From the NCBI RefSeq assembly GCF_008974245.1, contig NZ_BBZI01000006.1, positions 967,125 to 1,031,124 of the forward strand: DNA of 64,000 nt, read 5' to 3'. The position numbers and the translations under genes were made by a program. Positions 17,678-28,086 of the stretch are shown here, in pieces. Source of the stretch: Streptomyces abyssomicinicus (GTDB lineage Bacteria > Actinomycetota > Actinomycetes > Streptomycetales > Streptomycetaceae). The notes under the pieces were generated by a model. It was not told the origin of the DNA. It saw only the letters and a program-made list of their open reading frames with translations, and ran no database searches. Position 1 is the first letter of the stretch, and every line of letters starts with the position of its first letter.

Positions 17678-19000
17678 ATGCCTGCCGCCAGTACCGAGGC
17701 GTCCACCCGCGTGGGCGCCGGATCCGACACCACCGTCCCCTCCCCGTCGTCCGCCCCCTCCCCCACGGCCACCGCGCCCGCCGCGCCCGCCGCGGCCCCG
17801 GACACCCGGGTCGACCTGGGCACCCCCGCCTACCGCCGGATGAGCCTGGCGCTCTTCCTCGCCGGTGTGGCCACCTTCGCCCTCCTCTACTCCACGCAGG
17901 CCCTCCTGCCGCTGATCTCCGCGAGCTACGGCGCCTCGGTCAGCGACGTGTCGTGGACGGTGGCGGCCGCCACCGGCGGGCTGGCGCTGTTCGTCATCCC
18001 GATGAGCGCGCTCTCCGAGCGGTTCGGGCGGCGCGCCACGATGACCGGCGCGGTCGCCGTGGCGGTCGGCATCGGGCTGGTGGTGCCGTTCGCGCCCTCG
18101 CTGGGCGTGCTGGTGGCGCTGCGCGCGGTCCAGGGCGCGGCGCTGGCGGGTCTGCCCGCGTCGGCGACCGCCTACCTGGCGGAGGAGGTACGGCCGCGGG
18201 CGCTGATCACCGCGATCGGGCTGTACGTGGCCGGCAACAGCGTCGGCGGGATGAGCGGCCGGGTCCTCACCGGCTGGGTCGCGCAGGAGTGGGGCTGGCG
18301 CGTGGCGCTGGCGGTGCTGGGCGTGCTGGCGGTGGCCTGCGCGGTGGCGTTCCGGATGCTGCTGCCGGAGCCGAAGCACTTCACCCGCGGCTCGCTGCGG
18401 CCCGGCGTGGTGGCCCGCACGGTGCGCGACCACCTGGGCAACCCGCTGCTGCGGCGCCTGTACGCGATCGGCCTGCTGTTCATGACGGTGTTCGGCGGCG
18501 TGTACACGGTCATCGGCTACCGGCTGACGCAGGAGCCGTTCTCCCTCCCGCAGGGCGTGGTCGGCTCGATCTTCCTGGTCTACCTGGTGGGCACGGTGTC
18601 CGCCTCGGCCTCCGGGCGGCTGGTCGGACGCTTCGGCCGCCGGGGCACCCTGTACCTGTCCGGCGCGCTCACGGCGGCGGGCCTGCTGGTCTCGCTGTCG
18701 GACCGGCTGCCCGCGGTGCTGCTGGGTCTGGTCCTGGTCACCGGCGGTTTCTTCGCCGGGCACTCGGCGGCGTCCTCCGCGGTCAGCGGGACGGCGCTGC
18801 ACGGGCGGGCCCAGGCGGCGGCGCTGTACCAGTCGGCGTACTACATCGGGTCCAGCGTCGGCAGCACCGTCGGCGCGGTGGCCTTCCACGCGGCGGGCTG
18901 GGGCGGCACGGTGGCCGTGGGGCTGCTGGCCGTGGCCGGCGTCGCGGGGATCACGCTGCTGGGCACCCTGGCGGCGCGCCGGCCGGCTGTGGCCGCCTGA
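17678..19000 (+). CDS. MFS transporter (YnfM-like)
   Basis: A 440-residue protein with an unusual Ala/Pro/Ser-rich cytoplasmic N-tail of about 50 residues, then 12 predicted membrane helices. The signature between helices 2 and 3 is SALSERFGRRATM (MFS motif A variant), with a second copy GRLVGRFGRRGTL in the C-half. FATALLYSTQALLP-like and GYRLTQEPFSLPQG segments resemble the YnfM/AraJ-type drug or sugar efflux group. Substrate unknown. It is divergent from a LysR regulator that probably controls it. Confidence 0.9.
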   Translation: MPAASTEASTRVGAGSDTTVPSPSSAPSPTATAPAAPAAAPDTRVDLGTPAYRRMSLALFLAGVATFALLYSTQALLPLISASYGASVSDVSWTVAAATGGLALFVIPMSALSERFGRRATMTGAVAVAVGIGLVVPFAPSLGVLVALRAVQGAALAGLPASATAYLAEEVRPRALITAIGLYVAGNSVGGMSGRVLTGWVAQEWGWRVALAVLGVLAVACAVAFRMLLPEPKHFTRGSLRPGVVARTVRDHLGNPLLRRLYAIGLLFMTVFGGVYTVIGYRLTQEPFSLPQGVVGSIFLVYLVGTVSASASGRLVGRFGRRGTLYLSGALTAAGLLVSLSDRLPAVLLGLVLVTGGFFAGHSAASSAVSGTALHGRAQAAALYQSAYYIGSSVGSTVGAVAFHAAGWGGTVAVGLLAVAGVAGITLLGTLAARRPAVAA

Positions 19001-19122
19001 CCCCGCTTTCCCGGCGCCACCGCGCCCACCTGCGACTTCCCCCTGTCCGCAGGACGTTGTCAGTGGGCTGCGGTAGCTTCCGAAGTGCTGGACGGAAGAG
19101 GCGTACCGAGGGGCGGGTTGCC

Positions 19123-20148
19123 ATGACCGACGTATCCACCACGACCGGGGCGGTCGCGTCCGAGGCGGCCATGGAGGGCTACCGCAAGGAGCTCACCGGC
19201 TACTGCTACCGCATGCTCGGCTCGTCCTTCGAGGCCGAGGACGCGGTCCAGGACACGATGATCCGGGCCTGGCGCAGCCGCGAGAAGTTCGAGGGCCGGT
19301 CCAGTCTCCGTTCCTGGCTGTACCGGATCGCCACCAACGTCTGTCTGGACATGCTGTCGGCCGGCAACAAGCGGGCCCGGCCGGTGGACCTGACCGCCGC
19401 CACCCCGCTCGCCCAGGCCGCGCTCTCGCCGCGCCCCGACCACACCTGGCTGGAGCCGGCGCCGGACGCCCGGGTGCTGCCGGACGCCTCCGACCCCGCC
19501 GAGCGGGCCGTCGCCAAGGAGTCGGTGCGGCTGGCGTTCATGGCGGCGCTTCAGGAGCTGCCGCCCAAGCAGCGGGCGGTGCTGATCCTGCGGGAGGTGC
19601 TGGCCTGGAAGGCCAGTGAGGTGGCGGAGCTGCTGGGCACCACCGTCGCCTCGGTGAACAGCGCCCTCCAGCGGGCCCGGGCCACCCTCGCGGAGCGGGC
19701 CCAGGAGCGTCCCGGCGACGTCTCGGACCCGCTCGACGAGGAGCAGCGGAAGCTGCTGGAGCGCTACGTCGCCGCCTTCGAGGGGTACGACATGGCCGCG
19801 CTGACGGCGCTGCTCCACGAGGACGCGATCATGACCATGCCGCCGTTCGACCTGTGGCTGCGGGGCGCTTCGGACATGACCGGCTTCATGACCACGGTCG
19901 GCGCGAGCTGCGCCGATTCCCGGCTGCTGCCGGTGGAGGTCAACGGCCTGCCCGGGTACGCGCACTACAAGCCGGACCCGGAGCGGGGCGGGTTCAGCCC
20001 GTGGGCGGTGCAGGTGCTGGAGGTGTCAGAGGGGCGGATCGCCGCGATGCACTGCTTCCTCGACACCGCCCGGTTCTTCCCGCTGTTCGGTCTCGCCGGG
20101 CATCTCGACGCCGACGGCCAGCCCGACGAGGTCGAGAAGGGCGAGTAG
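19123..20148 (+). CDS. sigma-70 family factor with C-terminal SnoaL-like domain
   Basis: A 341-residue protein. N-terminal region 2: YRKELTGYCYRMLGSSFEAEDAVQDTM and the -10-recognition part SLRSWLYRIATNVCLDML; region 4: LQELPPKQRAVLILREVLAWKASEVAELL with TVASVNSALQRARATL. After residue 215 comes a SnoaL/NTF2-like domain (YVAAFEGYDMAALTALLHEDAIMTMPPF ... GRIAAMHCFLDTARFF). This domain fusion corresponds to the ECF groups in which the SnoaL tail tunes sigma activity in place of a separate anti-sigma factor. GAGGGGCGGG is a weak ribosome-binding site. The 3' end overlaps the convergent STAS gene by 123 nt. Confidence 0.92.
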   Translation: MTDVSTTTGAVASEAAMEGYRKELTGYCYRMLGSSFEAEDAVQDTMIRAWRSREKFEGRSSLRSWLYRIATNVCLDMLSAGNKRARPVDLTAATPLAQAALSPRPDHTWLEPAPDARVLPDASDPAERAVAKESVRLAFMAALQELPPKQRAVLILREVLAWKASEVAELLGTTVASVNSALQRARATLAERAQERPGDVSDPLDEEQRKLLERYVAAFEGYDMAALTALLHEDAIMTMPPFDLWLRGASDMTGFMTTVGASCADSRLLPVEVNGLPGYAHYKPDPERGGFSPWAVQVLEVSEGRIAAMHCFLDTARFFPLFGLAGHLDADGQPDEVEKGE

Positions 20149-20382
20149 CCCCGGGTCGGGGCCGCGCAGCAGGACGCGGCCCCCGCCGCGCCGGGCGGTG
20201 AGCGCGAGCCGGGCGATCAGGTCGACGGCGCCGAGCGACGGCCGCCGCACCGCGCGGACGTCGCAGATCACCACGGCCGCGCCGTGGGCCAGCCCTTCCC
20301 GCGCGATGTCACAGAGCCGGGCGACGCCGTCCTTGCCGACGGGCTCGCCCGGTACGCGCACGACGACCTCCGGGTCCCTCAT
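20026..20382 (-). CDS. STAS-domain protein
   Basis: A 118-residue protein from the ATG at 20382: a small STAS-type fold (VVVRVPGEPVGKDGVARLCDI, AAVVICDVRAVRRPSLGAVDLIARL, GGRVLLRGPDPGLLALLDLVGL). STAS proteins of this size are often anti-sigma-factor antagonists or sensors; the usual phosphorylatable Ser of SpoIIAA (DxSxxxS) is replaced by DVRAVRRPS, so phospho-switching is doubtful. Its last 40 codons are antisense to the end of the sigma factor gene, and it ends in a charged, non-STAS tail (EQREEPGGVEEAVHRGD). Confidence 0.75.
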   Translation of the reverse strand: MRDPEVVVRVPGEPVGKDGVARLCDIAREGLAHGAAVVICDVRAVRRPSLGAVDLIARLALTARRGGGRVLLRGPDPGLLALLDLVGLAVGVEMPGETEQREEPGGVEEAVHRGDPPL

Positions 20383-20518
20383 GCACGGGTAGACCTCGCA
20401 ACGGCGCGGGATTCATCGGCGCGGCCCGGCCGGTCGGGAAGCCGGCCGTGTCCGGGGCGCCTCCGGGCCCGTTCACGGGCGGTTTTCCTCCCGTCGGGAG
20501 CCGGTCCCCGCACGCGGA

Positions 20519-20549
20519 ACCGGACCGGTGGGAGTCCCACCGGTCCGGT
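20519..20549 (-). terminator. terminator of the nucleoside operon
   Basis: A perfect 14-bp stem ACCGGACCGGTGGG / CCCACCGGTCCGGT with a 3-nt loop, about 20 nt past the deoA stop. The rest of 20383-20569 holds no gene. Confidence 0.88.
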
Positions 20550-20569
20550 CCGCCGCGCGCATGCCCGGC

Positions 20570-21847
20570 TCAGCCGATGCGCTCCAGCACCACCGGCGGC
20601 GCGGTGAAGTCCGTGCCCGCGGCGGCGATGTCGTAGGTGCCCTCCAGGGACTCCAGGGCGTACGCGAACCGCTCCGGGGTGTCGGTGTGCAGGGTCATCA
20701 GCGGGGCGCCCGCGGTGACCGTGTCGCCCGGCTTGGCGTGCAGCTCGACGCCGGCGGCCGCCTGCACGGGGTCCTCCTTGCGGGCGCGGCCCGCGCCCAG
20801 GCGCCAGGCGGCGACGCCGACGCCGTACGCGTCGAGGCGGGTCAGCACACCGGAGGCCGGGGCGGTGATCACGTGCTGCTCGCGGGAGGTGGGCAGCGGG
20901 GCGTCCGGGTCGCCGCCCTGCGCCCGGATCATGCGGCGCCAGGCGTCCATCGCGGAGCCGTCGGCCAGGGCCCCGGCCGGGTCGGCGTCCGGCAGTCCGG
21001 CCGCCGTGAGCATCTCCCGGGCCAGCGCGAGGGTCAGCTCGACGACGTCGGAGGGGCCGCCGCCTGCCAGCACCTCGACGGACTCGCGGACCTCGAGCGC
21101 GTTGCCGGCGGTGAGGCCGAGCGGGGTCGACATGTCGGTGAGGAGCGCGACGGTGTTCACGCCGTGGTCGCGGCCCAGGCCCACCATGGTGGTGGCGAGT
21201 TCCCGGGCGTCGTCCAGGGTCTTCATGAAGGCGCCGGAGCCGACCTTGACGTCCAGGACCAGGGCGCCGGTGCCCTCGGCGATCTTCTTGGACATGATCG
21301 AGGAGGCGATCAGCGGGATCGACTCCACGGTGCCGGTGACGTCGCGCAGCGCGTAGAGCTTGCGGTCGGCGGGGGCGAGGCCCGCGCCGGCGGCGCAGAT
21401 CACGGCGCCGACGTCGTCGAGGATCGCGAGCATCTCCTCGTTGGAGAGCGCGGCACGCCAGCCGGGGACGGCCTCCAGCTTGTCGAGGGTGCCGCCGGTG
21501 TGGCCGAGGCCGCGGCCGGAGAGCTGCGGGACGGCGGCGCCGCAGGCGGCGACCAGGGGCGCGAGGGGAAGGGTGATCTTGTCCCCGACGCCGCCGGTCG
21601 AGTGCTTGTCGGCGGTGGGGCGGGAGAGGGAGGAGAAGTCCATCCGCTCGCCGGACGCGATCATCGCGGCGGTCCAGCGGGCGATCTCGCGGCGGTTCAT
21701 GCCGTTGAGGAGGATCGCCATGTTGAGGGCGGCCATCTGGTAGTCGGCGACCTCGCCACGGGTGTAGGCGTCGACGACCCAGTCGATCTGCCGGTCGGTC
21801 AGTTCCGTGCGGTCGCGCTTGGCGCGGATGACGGTGATGGCGTCCAT
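20570..21847 (-). CDS. deoA: thymidine phosphorylase
   Basis: A 425-residue enzyme that splits thymidine (and often deoxyuridine/uridine) with phosphate into base and (deoxy)ribose-1-phosphate. Seen: TDRQIDWVVDAYTRGEVADYQMAALNMAI near the N-terminus, the glycosyltransferase-3 family phosphate loop KHSTGGVGDK (about residues 81-90), the signature SGRGLGHTGGTLDKLE, SIMSKKIAEG and LDVKVGSGAFMK. The C-terminal pyrimidine nucleoside phosphorylase domain contains ELHAKPGDTV. It is the last gene of the transporter operon, 88 nt after cdd, so imported deoxynucleosides can be broken down at once. Confidence 0.96.
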   Translation of the reverse strand: MDAITVIRAKRDRTELTDRQIDWVVDAYTRGEVADYQMAALNMAILLNGMNRREIARWTAAMIASGERMDFSSLSRPTADKHSTGGVGDKITLPLAPLVAACGAAVPQLSGRGLGHTGGTLDKLEAVPGWRAALSNEEMLAILDDVGAVICAAGAGLAPADRKLYALRDVTGTVESIPLIASSIMSKKIAEGTGALVLDVKVGSGAFMKTLDDARELATTMVGLGRDHGVNTVALLTDMSTPLGLTAGNALEVRESVEVLAGGGPSDVVELTLALAREMLTAAGLPDADPAGALADGSAMDAWRRMIRAQGGDPDAPLPTSREQHVITAPASGVLTRLDAYGVGVAAWRLGAGRARKEDPVQAAAGVELHAKPGDTVTAGAPLMTLHTDTPERFAYALESLEGTYDIAAAGTDFTAPPVVLERIG

Positions 21848-21935
21848 GACGCCCCCTTCTTCTCGCTTCGTTGCGGTGGTTCTGCGTTGCGGCAGCCGGG
21901 CGCCGCCCCGGCCCCCCTCCCGCAGGGTGGCGGGC

Positions 21936-22367
21936 TCAGGCGCCGGGGCCCTGGGTGAGGTGGCCGGGGCCGAAGGCCTGCGGGAGCATCGCGGAGAGGG
22001 GGAGGATCCCCTCGGGGGTCTCCAGGAGGAGGTCCGGGCCGCCGAACTCGTAGAGCAGCTGCCGGCAGCGCCCGCAGGGCACCAGCACGGCGCCCTTCCC
22101 GTCCACGCACGTGAAGTGGGTGAGCCACCCTCCGCCGGTGCGCTGCAGCTCCGACACCAGGCCGCACTCGGCGCACAGCCCCAGCCCGTAGGACGCGTTC
22201 TCCACGTTGCACCCGGAGACGACGCGCCCGTCGTCCACCCGGGCGGCGACGCCGACGGGGTAGCCCGAGTAGGGGGCGTACGCGCGGGTCATCGCCGCGT
22301 ACGCCACCTCCCGCAGGGCGTCCCAGTCGAAGCCGCCCGGGTCGGCGCCGGTGGTCGGCGCCGTCAT
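21936..22367 (-). CDS. cdd: cytidine deaminase
   Basis: A 143-residue zinc enzyme that converts cytidine and deoxycytidine to uridine and deoxyuridine. Zinc site: CAE in GLGLCAECGLVSEL (Cys instead of His, as in the tetrameric short CDAs) and PCGRCRQLLYEF with the two further Cys. CNVENASYG is the substrate loop. The ATG overlaps the stop of the permease gene (ATGA), so translation is coupled. The product feeds deoxyuridine or thymidine to deoA downstream. Confidence 0.96.
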   Translation of the reverse strand: MTAPTTGADPGGFDWDALREVAYAAMTRAYAPYSGYPVGVAARVDDGRVVSGCNVENASYGLGLCAECGLVSELQRTGGGWLTHFTCVDGKGAVLVPCGRCRQLLYEFGGPDLLLETPEGILPLSAMLPQAFGPGHLTQGPGA

Positions 22368-23644
22368 CCGCCCTGGCCCTTGCGGTACGGCAGGCCGTCC
22401 GCCTTCGGCATCCGCAGGTGCTGCGCGGAGAGCGAGAGCACCAGCAGGGTGACCAGGTACGGGCTGGCGGCGACCAGCTGCGAGGGCACCTCGGCGGTGT
22501 TGGCGTACCAGAGGTACATCACCGCGGCGATCACGGCGGTGATCAGCGCGGGCAGGTACCGCTTGCGCCACACCAGGTAGACCATGCCCACGGCCAGCAG
22601 CAGGGCCACCAGCAGGAGCAGCGCGTGGACGTTGGTGGTGCCGCCGCGCAGGTTGAGGCTGTCGGTGTAGCCGAACAGGCCCGCGCCGAGGGCCAGGCCG
22701 CCCGGCATCCAGTTGCCGAAGATCATCGCCGCGAGGCCGATGTAGCCGCGGTTGGCGGTCTGGCCGTCGAGGTAGACGTTGGACGCCACGATCGACAGGA
22801 AGGCGCCGCCCAGACCGGCGAAGCCGCCGGAGATGATCACCGCGATGTACTTGTACTTGTAGACGTTGACGCCCAGCGACTCCGCGGCGACCGGGTTCTC
22901 GCCGCAGGAGCGCAGCCGCAGGCCGAAGGCGGTGCGCCACAGGACGAACCAGGTCAGCGGGATCAGCGCGAGGGCGACGACGGTCAGCGGCGACAGGTTG
23001 GTGATCATGCCGCCGAGCAGGCCGGCGACGTCGGAGACCACGAACCAGTGCTTCTGGTTGAGCGTGGTCAGCCATTCGGAGAGGCCCGGCACGTCGAAGG
23101 TGCCCAGCGACTCGATCGGCGGGGACTGCTTGGAGGAGCCCTGCTCGACGCCCTCGAAGGCGTACTTGGACAGGTAGCGGGCCATGCCCAGCGCCAGGAT
23201 GTTCAGCGCCACACCGGAGACGATGTGGTTGACCTTGAAGGTGACGGTGGCGATGGCGTGCAGGAGGCCGCCGAGGCAGCCGCCGATGATGCCGAAGACC
23301 ACACCGGTCCACGGTCCCCACTGGTAGCCGGCCCAGGCCCCGAACCAGGTGCCGAGGATCATCATGCCCTCGAGGCCGATGTTGACCACGCCGGCCCGCT
23401 CGGCCCACAGGCCGCCGAGGCCGGCCAGGCCGATCGGCACGGCCAGGCGCAGCGCGGTGGACATCTGGCCGGTCGAGGTGATGCCGTTGGCGCCGGTGAT
23501 CATGCGGACCACGGAGACCAGCACGATGGCGCCGGCGATCAGCAGCAGCACCACGGGCAGCGACATCCGGCGGCGGCCGGGCTTGGCGGCCTTGGCGGGC
23601 CGGTTCTCGGCCGGCCGGTTCTTGGCGACGGTCGCGGTACTCAT
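22364..23644 (-). CDS. nucleoside ABC transporter permease (second subunit)
   Basis: A 426-residue integral membrane protein of the BPD_transp_2 (RbsC/NupQ-like) family with 9-10 helices. Family features seen: GVVNIGLEGMMILGTW near the middle, SCGENPVAAESLGVNVYKYKYIAVIISG (the coupling loop facing the ATPase) and GYIGLAAMIFGNWMPGG. It overlaps both neighbours by 4 nt. With the permease encoded just upstream it forms the heterodimeric channel of a BMP-type nucleoside importer. Confidence 0.93.
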   Translation of the reverse strand: MSTATVAKNRPAENRPAKAAKPGRRRMSLPVVLLLIAGAIVLVSVVRMITGANGITSTGQMSTALRLAVPIGLAGLGGLWAERAGVVNIGLEGMMILGTWFGAWAGYQWGPWTGVVFGIIGGCLGGLLHAIATVTFKVNHIVSGVALNILALGMARYLSKYAFEGVEQGSSKQSPPIESLGTFDVPGLSEWLTTLNQKHWFVVSDVAGLLGGMITNLSPLTVVALALIPLTWFVLWRTAFGLRLRSCGENPVAAESLGVNVYKYKYIAVIISGGFAGLGGAFLSIVASNVYLDGQTANRGYIGLAAMIFGNWMPGGLALGAGLFGYTDSLNLRGGTTNVHALLLLVALLLAVGMVYLVWRKRYLPALITAVIAAVMYLWYANTAEVPSQLVAASPYLVTLLVLSLSAQHLRMPKADGLPYRKGQGG

Positions 23645-24788
23645 CGGGCCGCCACCTCCTTCTCGGTCTTGTCACCCTTGTCGGACGTGCCGGCGGCGGC
23701 CGCCGCGGCTGCGGCGAGCTCCTCGCCGACGCGCTTCTGCTGGCGGCGCAGCCCCCAGACGCGGACCACCTCGTAGGAGATGACGACGGCGAACACGATC
23801 ACGCCCTGCATGATCATCGCGATCTCCTTCTCGTACGGCTCCGGCTGGGCGTAGTCCAGCGCCTGGGAAGCCTTGTCGAGGAAGGCCCACAGCAGCGCCG
23901 CGAGCGCGATGCCGCCGGGGTGGTTGCGGCCCAGCAGGGCGATGCCGATCGCGGTGAAGCCGAGCGTGGCGGGGAAGCTCAGGTCGTAGGTGTGCGCGTC
24001 GCCGAGCAGCAGGGGCAGGCCGGAGAGGCCGGCCACGCCGCCGGAGATCAGCATGGCGGTGAGCGTCATCCGCTTGGCGTCGGCGCCGGACGCCTTCGCC
24101 GCCTCCGGGGACTGGCCCGAGGCGCGCAGGTCGAAGCCGAACCGGGTGCGGTTGAGGACCAGCCAGTACAGGACGCCGAGGACCACGGCGAGGAAGACCA
24201 GGCCGTAGACCTCGCCGACGTCGGGGCCGAGGTCGATGCCCGGGATCCAGCCGGAGGTGTGCATCTCGCCGGTGGTCCGGTTGTTGCCGACCTGCACGCC
24301 CCAGGTGTCCGCCTGGGTGAGGTAGAGGATCAGCGCGGTGGCGATCGAGTTGAGCATGATCGTCGCGACGACCTCGCTGACGCCGCGGGTCACCTTCAGC
24401 ACGCCCGCGATGCCCGCCCAGAAGGCGCCGGTGAGCACGGCGACCAGCAGCAGCAGCGGGATCTGGAGGAACGCCGGGAGGGCGATGTTGGCGCCGACCA
24501 CGGCCGTCATCATGGCGGCGAGGCGGTACTGACCGTCGACGCCGATGTTGAACAGGTTCATCCGGAAGCCGAGGGCGACCGCGAGGGCGGCGATGTAGTA
24601 CAGCGACGCCTGGTTGACGATCAGCACCTGGACGTCGGAGAACGCGAGCTGCTCGCCCATGATCACGTACGGCTCGATGGGGCTGCGCCCGGAGACGAGC
24701 AGCACCACCGAGGTCAGCAGGATCGCCGCGACCAGGGCCATGACCGGCCCCGCCGCGGCGAGGAGCAGCCGCTCCTTGTCGAACTTCT

Positions 24789-24792
<4 letters not shown>
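23641..24792 (-). CDS. nucleoside ABC transporter permease (first subunit)
   Basis: A 383-residue permease of the same family as the next gene, from the ATG at 24792 that overlaps the ATPase stop. Seen: FRMNLFNIGVDGQYRLAAMM, GVSEVVATIMLNSIATALILY, and the coupling loop RASGQSPEAAKASGADAKRM. The C-terminal tail is Ala-rich and charged (EELAAAAAAAAGTSDKGDKTEKE), cytoplasmic by prediction. In BMP-type importers this subunit pairs with the second permease. Confidence 0.93.
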
Positions 24793-26402
<1,610 letters not shown>

Positions 26403-26558
26403 TCCTTGGAGAAAACCTGGGGGAGAAGGGCGCCTGCCGCGAGCCGCGTCCGGCGCCCCTGCCGTTCCGGGTGGTACCACGGGCCGGGACGGAAGCCGAG
26501 GCTGCCCGCTGTCCGTTCCGCGGCCGTAACGCTGCCATTACAGCGCTCTTTTGGCCAT

Positions 26559-26587
26559 GCCTTCCGGTCCCGCTCTGTCCGGAAGGC
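26559..26587 (-). other. hairpin in the leader of the transporter operon
   Basis: A 9-bp perfect inverted repeat GCCTTCCGG / CCGGAAGGC with an 11-nt loop, within the roughly 200-nt stretch between the operator/promoter at 26614 and the ATPase start. No gene is supported in 26403-26702. It could be an mRNA structure or an additional operator. Confidence 0.4.
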
Positions 26588-26613
26588 GTACCGCGAATCG
26601 TTCGCGCGCAAGG

Positions 26614-26628
26614 GTAACGCGCGTAGAA
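26614..26628 (-). promoter_or_regulatory. nucleoside regulon operator and -10 upstream of the ABC transporter operon
   Basis: The plus strand reads GTAACGCGCGTAGAA, identical over 15 nt to the element upstream of the BMP lipoprotein gene. On the transcribed (minus) strand TTCTACGCGCGT is followed at once by TACCCT, a possible -10 box, so a bound protein would block RNA polymerase. Confidence 0.6.
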
Positions 26629-26702
26629 CCGTCGGTGAACCGATCCTCGCGTGCGTTCGCGCACGTGGCCGGGGTGGCCGGGGAGGACCGGGTGGTCCCA
26701 CA

Positions 26703-26740
26703 GCGCTGCGCCCCTCACCCGGGGGCGAGGGGCGCAGCGC
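26703..26740 (-). terminator. terminator of the BMP lipoprotein gene
   Basis: A perfect 14-bp stem GCGCTGCGCCCCTC / GAGGGGCGCAGCGC with a 10-nt loop, 16 nt past the stop codon. It separates the lipoprotein gene from the ABC operon behind it. Confidence 0.9.
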
Positions 26741-26755
26741 ACGGGAGCCCGTGCG

Positions 26756-27829
26756 TCAGGAGGTCGCGACGGTGACCTTGCCGTCGATGATGTCCTGCTT
26801 GGCCTTGTCGACGGCCTCGACGACCTCGGCCATCTCCTTGTACTTCGGGTTGGAGTCGGCGAAGCCGACGCCCTCCGACTTGAGGTCGCCACGGATGGCG
26901 CCGCTCAGCGGCTTGCCCTCGTACACGGACTTGGCGAGCTCGTACACCGCGCCGCCGACGTTCTTGGTGGCGGAGCCGAGGATGTAGTCCTTGTACTCCT
27001 TCAGCGCGTCCTGCTGGTACTGGTCGGAGTCGACGCCGATGGCCCAGACCTTGTTCTTGGCGGCCTCGGAGATGACGCCCTGACCGGACAGGCCCGCGGC
27101 GTGGTACAGCACGTCGGCGCCGGCCTCGATCTGGCCGTTGGCGGCCTCACGGCCCTTGTCCGGGCTGGAGAAGCCACCCTCCTGCGGGGTGGAGGTCAGG
27201 ATCTTGTCGATGACCTTGATCTTCGGGTCGACCGACTTGGCGCCCTGCTCGAAGCCGGCGCCGAACTTGTGGATCAGCGGGATGTCGACGCCGCCGATGA
27301 AGCCGACCGTGCCGGTCTTGGAGGCCTTGGCCGCGGCAACGCCGGCCAGGTAGGAGGCCTGCTCCTCGCTGAAGACCATGGAGGCGACGTTCTTGGCGTC
27401 GACCGACTCGTCGTCGATGATGCCGAAGGTGGTGTCGGGGTACTTGGCGGCGACCTCCTTGATCGCCGGCGCGTAGATGAAGCCCACGCCGATGACCGGG
27501 TTGTAGCCCTGCTTCGCCAGGTTCTCGATGCGCTGGACCTTGTCGGCCTCGGCCTCGCCGTCGGCCGGCTCGAAGGTCTGGCCGCCGATCTTGAAGTCCT
27601 CGTCCGCCTTCAGGAAGCCGGCGTGCGCGGCGTCGTTGAAGGACTGGTCGCCCTCGCCGCCGATGTCGTAGGCCAGGCCGATGCCCTTGCCGGAGTACTT
27701 GCCGGACTCCTTGTCGCCGCCCGTGCTGGCGGACTTGCTGCTCTCGCCGCAGCCGGCGGCGGCCAGCGCCACCACCGCGACGGTCACCGCCGCGCGGGTG
27801 ATCCTGTTCCTACGAGAAATGAGACGCAC
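26756..27829 (-). CDS. BMP family nucleoside-binding lipoprotein
   Basis: A 357-residue protein starting with GTG at 27829 (AAGGGG 8 nt upstream). Signal peptide with lipobox AAGC (Cys27). The mature part matches the BMP/PnrA substrate-binding family: GIGLAYDIGGEGDQSFNDAAHAG, NPVIGVGFIYAPAIKEVA, GVDIPLIHKFGAGFEQGA, VLYHAAGLSGQGV and WAIGVDSDQYQQDALK, motifs involved in purine nucleoside binding. It is the receptor for the transporter encoded directly downstream, but has its own promoter and terminator, so receptor and channel are made from separate transcripts. Confidence 0.94.
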   Translation of the reverse strand: MRLISRRNRITRAAVTVAVVALAAAGCGESSKSASTGGDKESGKYSGKGIGLAYDIGGEGDQSFNDAAHAGFLKADEDFKIGGQTFEPADGEAEADKVQRIENLAKQGYNPVIGVGFIYAPAIKEVAAKYPDTTFGIIDDESVDAKNVASMVFSEEQASYLAGVAAAKASKTGTVGFIGGVDIPLIHKFGAGFEQGAKSVDPKIKVIDKILTSTPQEGGFSSPDKGREAANGQIEAGADVLYHAAGLSGQGVISEAAKNKVWAIGVDSDQYQQDALKEYKDYILGSATKNVGGAVYELAKSVYEGKPLSGAIRGDLKSEGVGFADSNPKYKEMAEVVEAVDKAKQDIIDGKVTVATS

Positions 27830-27913
27830 TGCAAGCACCCCTTCGAACTCACGGCACCGTCTCCGGCCCGCTCCGCCTTGCCGGCCCGCTCCCATGGCGA
27901 AACCGCTGCGACA

Positions 27914-27928
27914 GTAACGCGCGTAGAA
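27914..27928 (-). promoter_or_regulatory. nucleoside regulon operator and -10 upstream of the BMP gene
   Basis: GTAACGCGCGTAGAA, identical to the site at 26614. On the minus strand TTCTACGCGCGT is followed by TACTGT as a possible -10 box; the start codon lies about 85 nt downstream. Confidence 0.6.
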
Positions 27929-27988
27929 ACCTGAGGGAACTTCGCTGCCCCGGCTGTTATCGAACCGTGCCGACTCGGGGCCAAACCG

Positions 27989-28015
27989 GTCACCCCAGGG
28001 TTACGGACCAGTAAC
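27989..28015. promoter_or_regulatory. triple GTnAC array (AfsQ1/MtrA/GlnR-type) upstream of the BMP gene
   Basis: GTCAC, GTTAC and GTAAC follow one another with exactly 6 nt between each (27989, 28000, 28011), that is one helical turn apart. This is the repeat architecture recognised by AfsQ1 and MtrA (and related to GlnR boxes). It lies 60 nt upstream of the operator at 27914. Confidence 0.6.
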
Positions 28016-28047
28016 AGGACGGGCCGTTTCCGGAGGTAACGGACAGA

Positions 28048-28072
28048 CCTCCGGCGCCGGGGGCGCCGGAGG
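28048..28072 (-). terminator. terminator of the M20 amidohydrolase gene
   Basis: An 11-bp stem CCTCCGGCGCC / GGCGCCGGAGG with a 3-nt loop, just past the stop of the gene at 28087-29466. Confidence 0.8.
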
Positions 28073-28086
28073 ACGGCACCGCGCGC

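Noticed and set aside
17953..19122. An upstream extension of the SnoaL sigma-factor frame across the MFS gene.
   Set aside because: The MFS protein is clearly encoded in another frame there, and a normal ATG start for the sigma factor lies at 19123.
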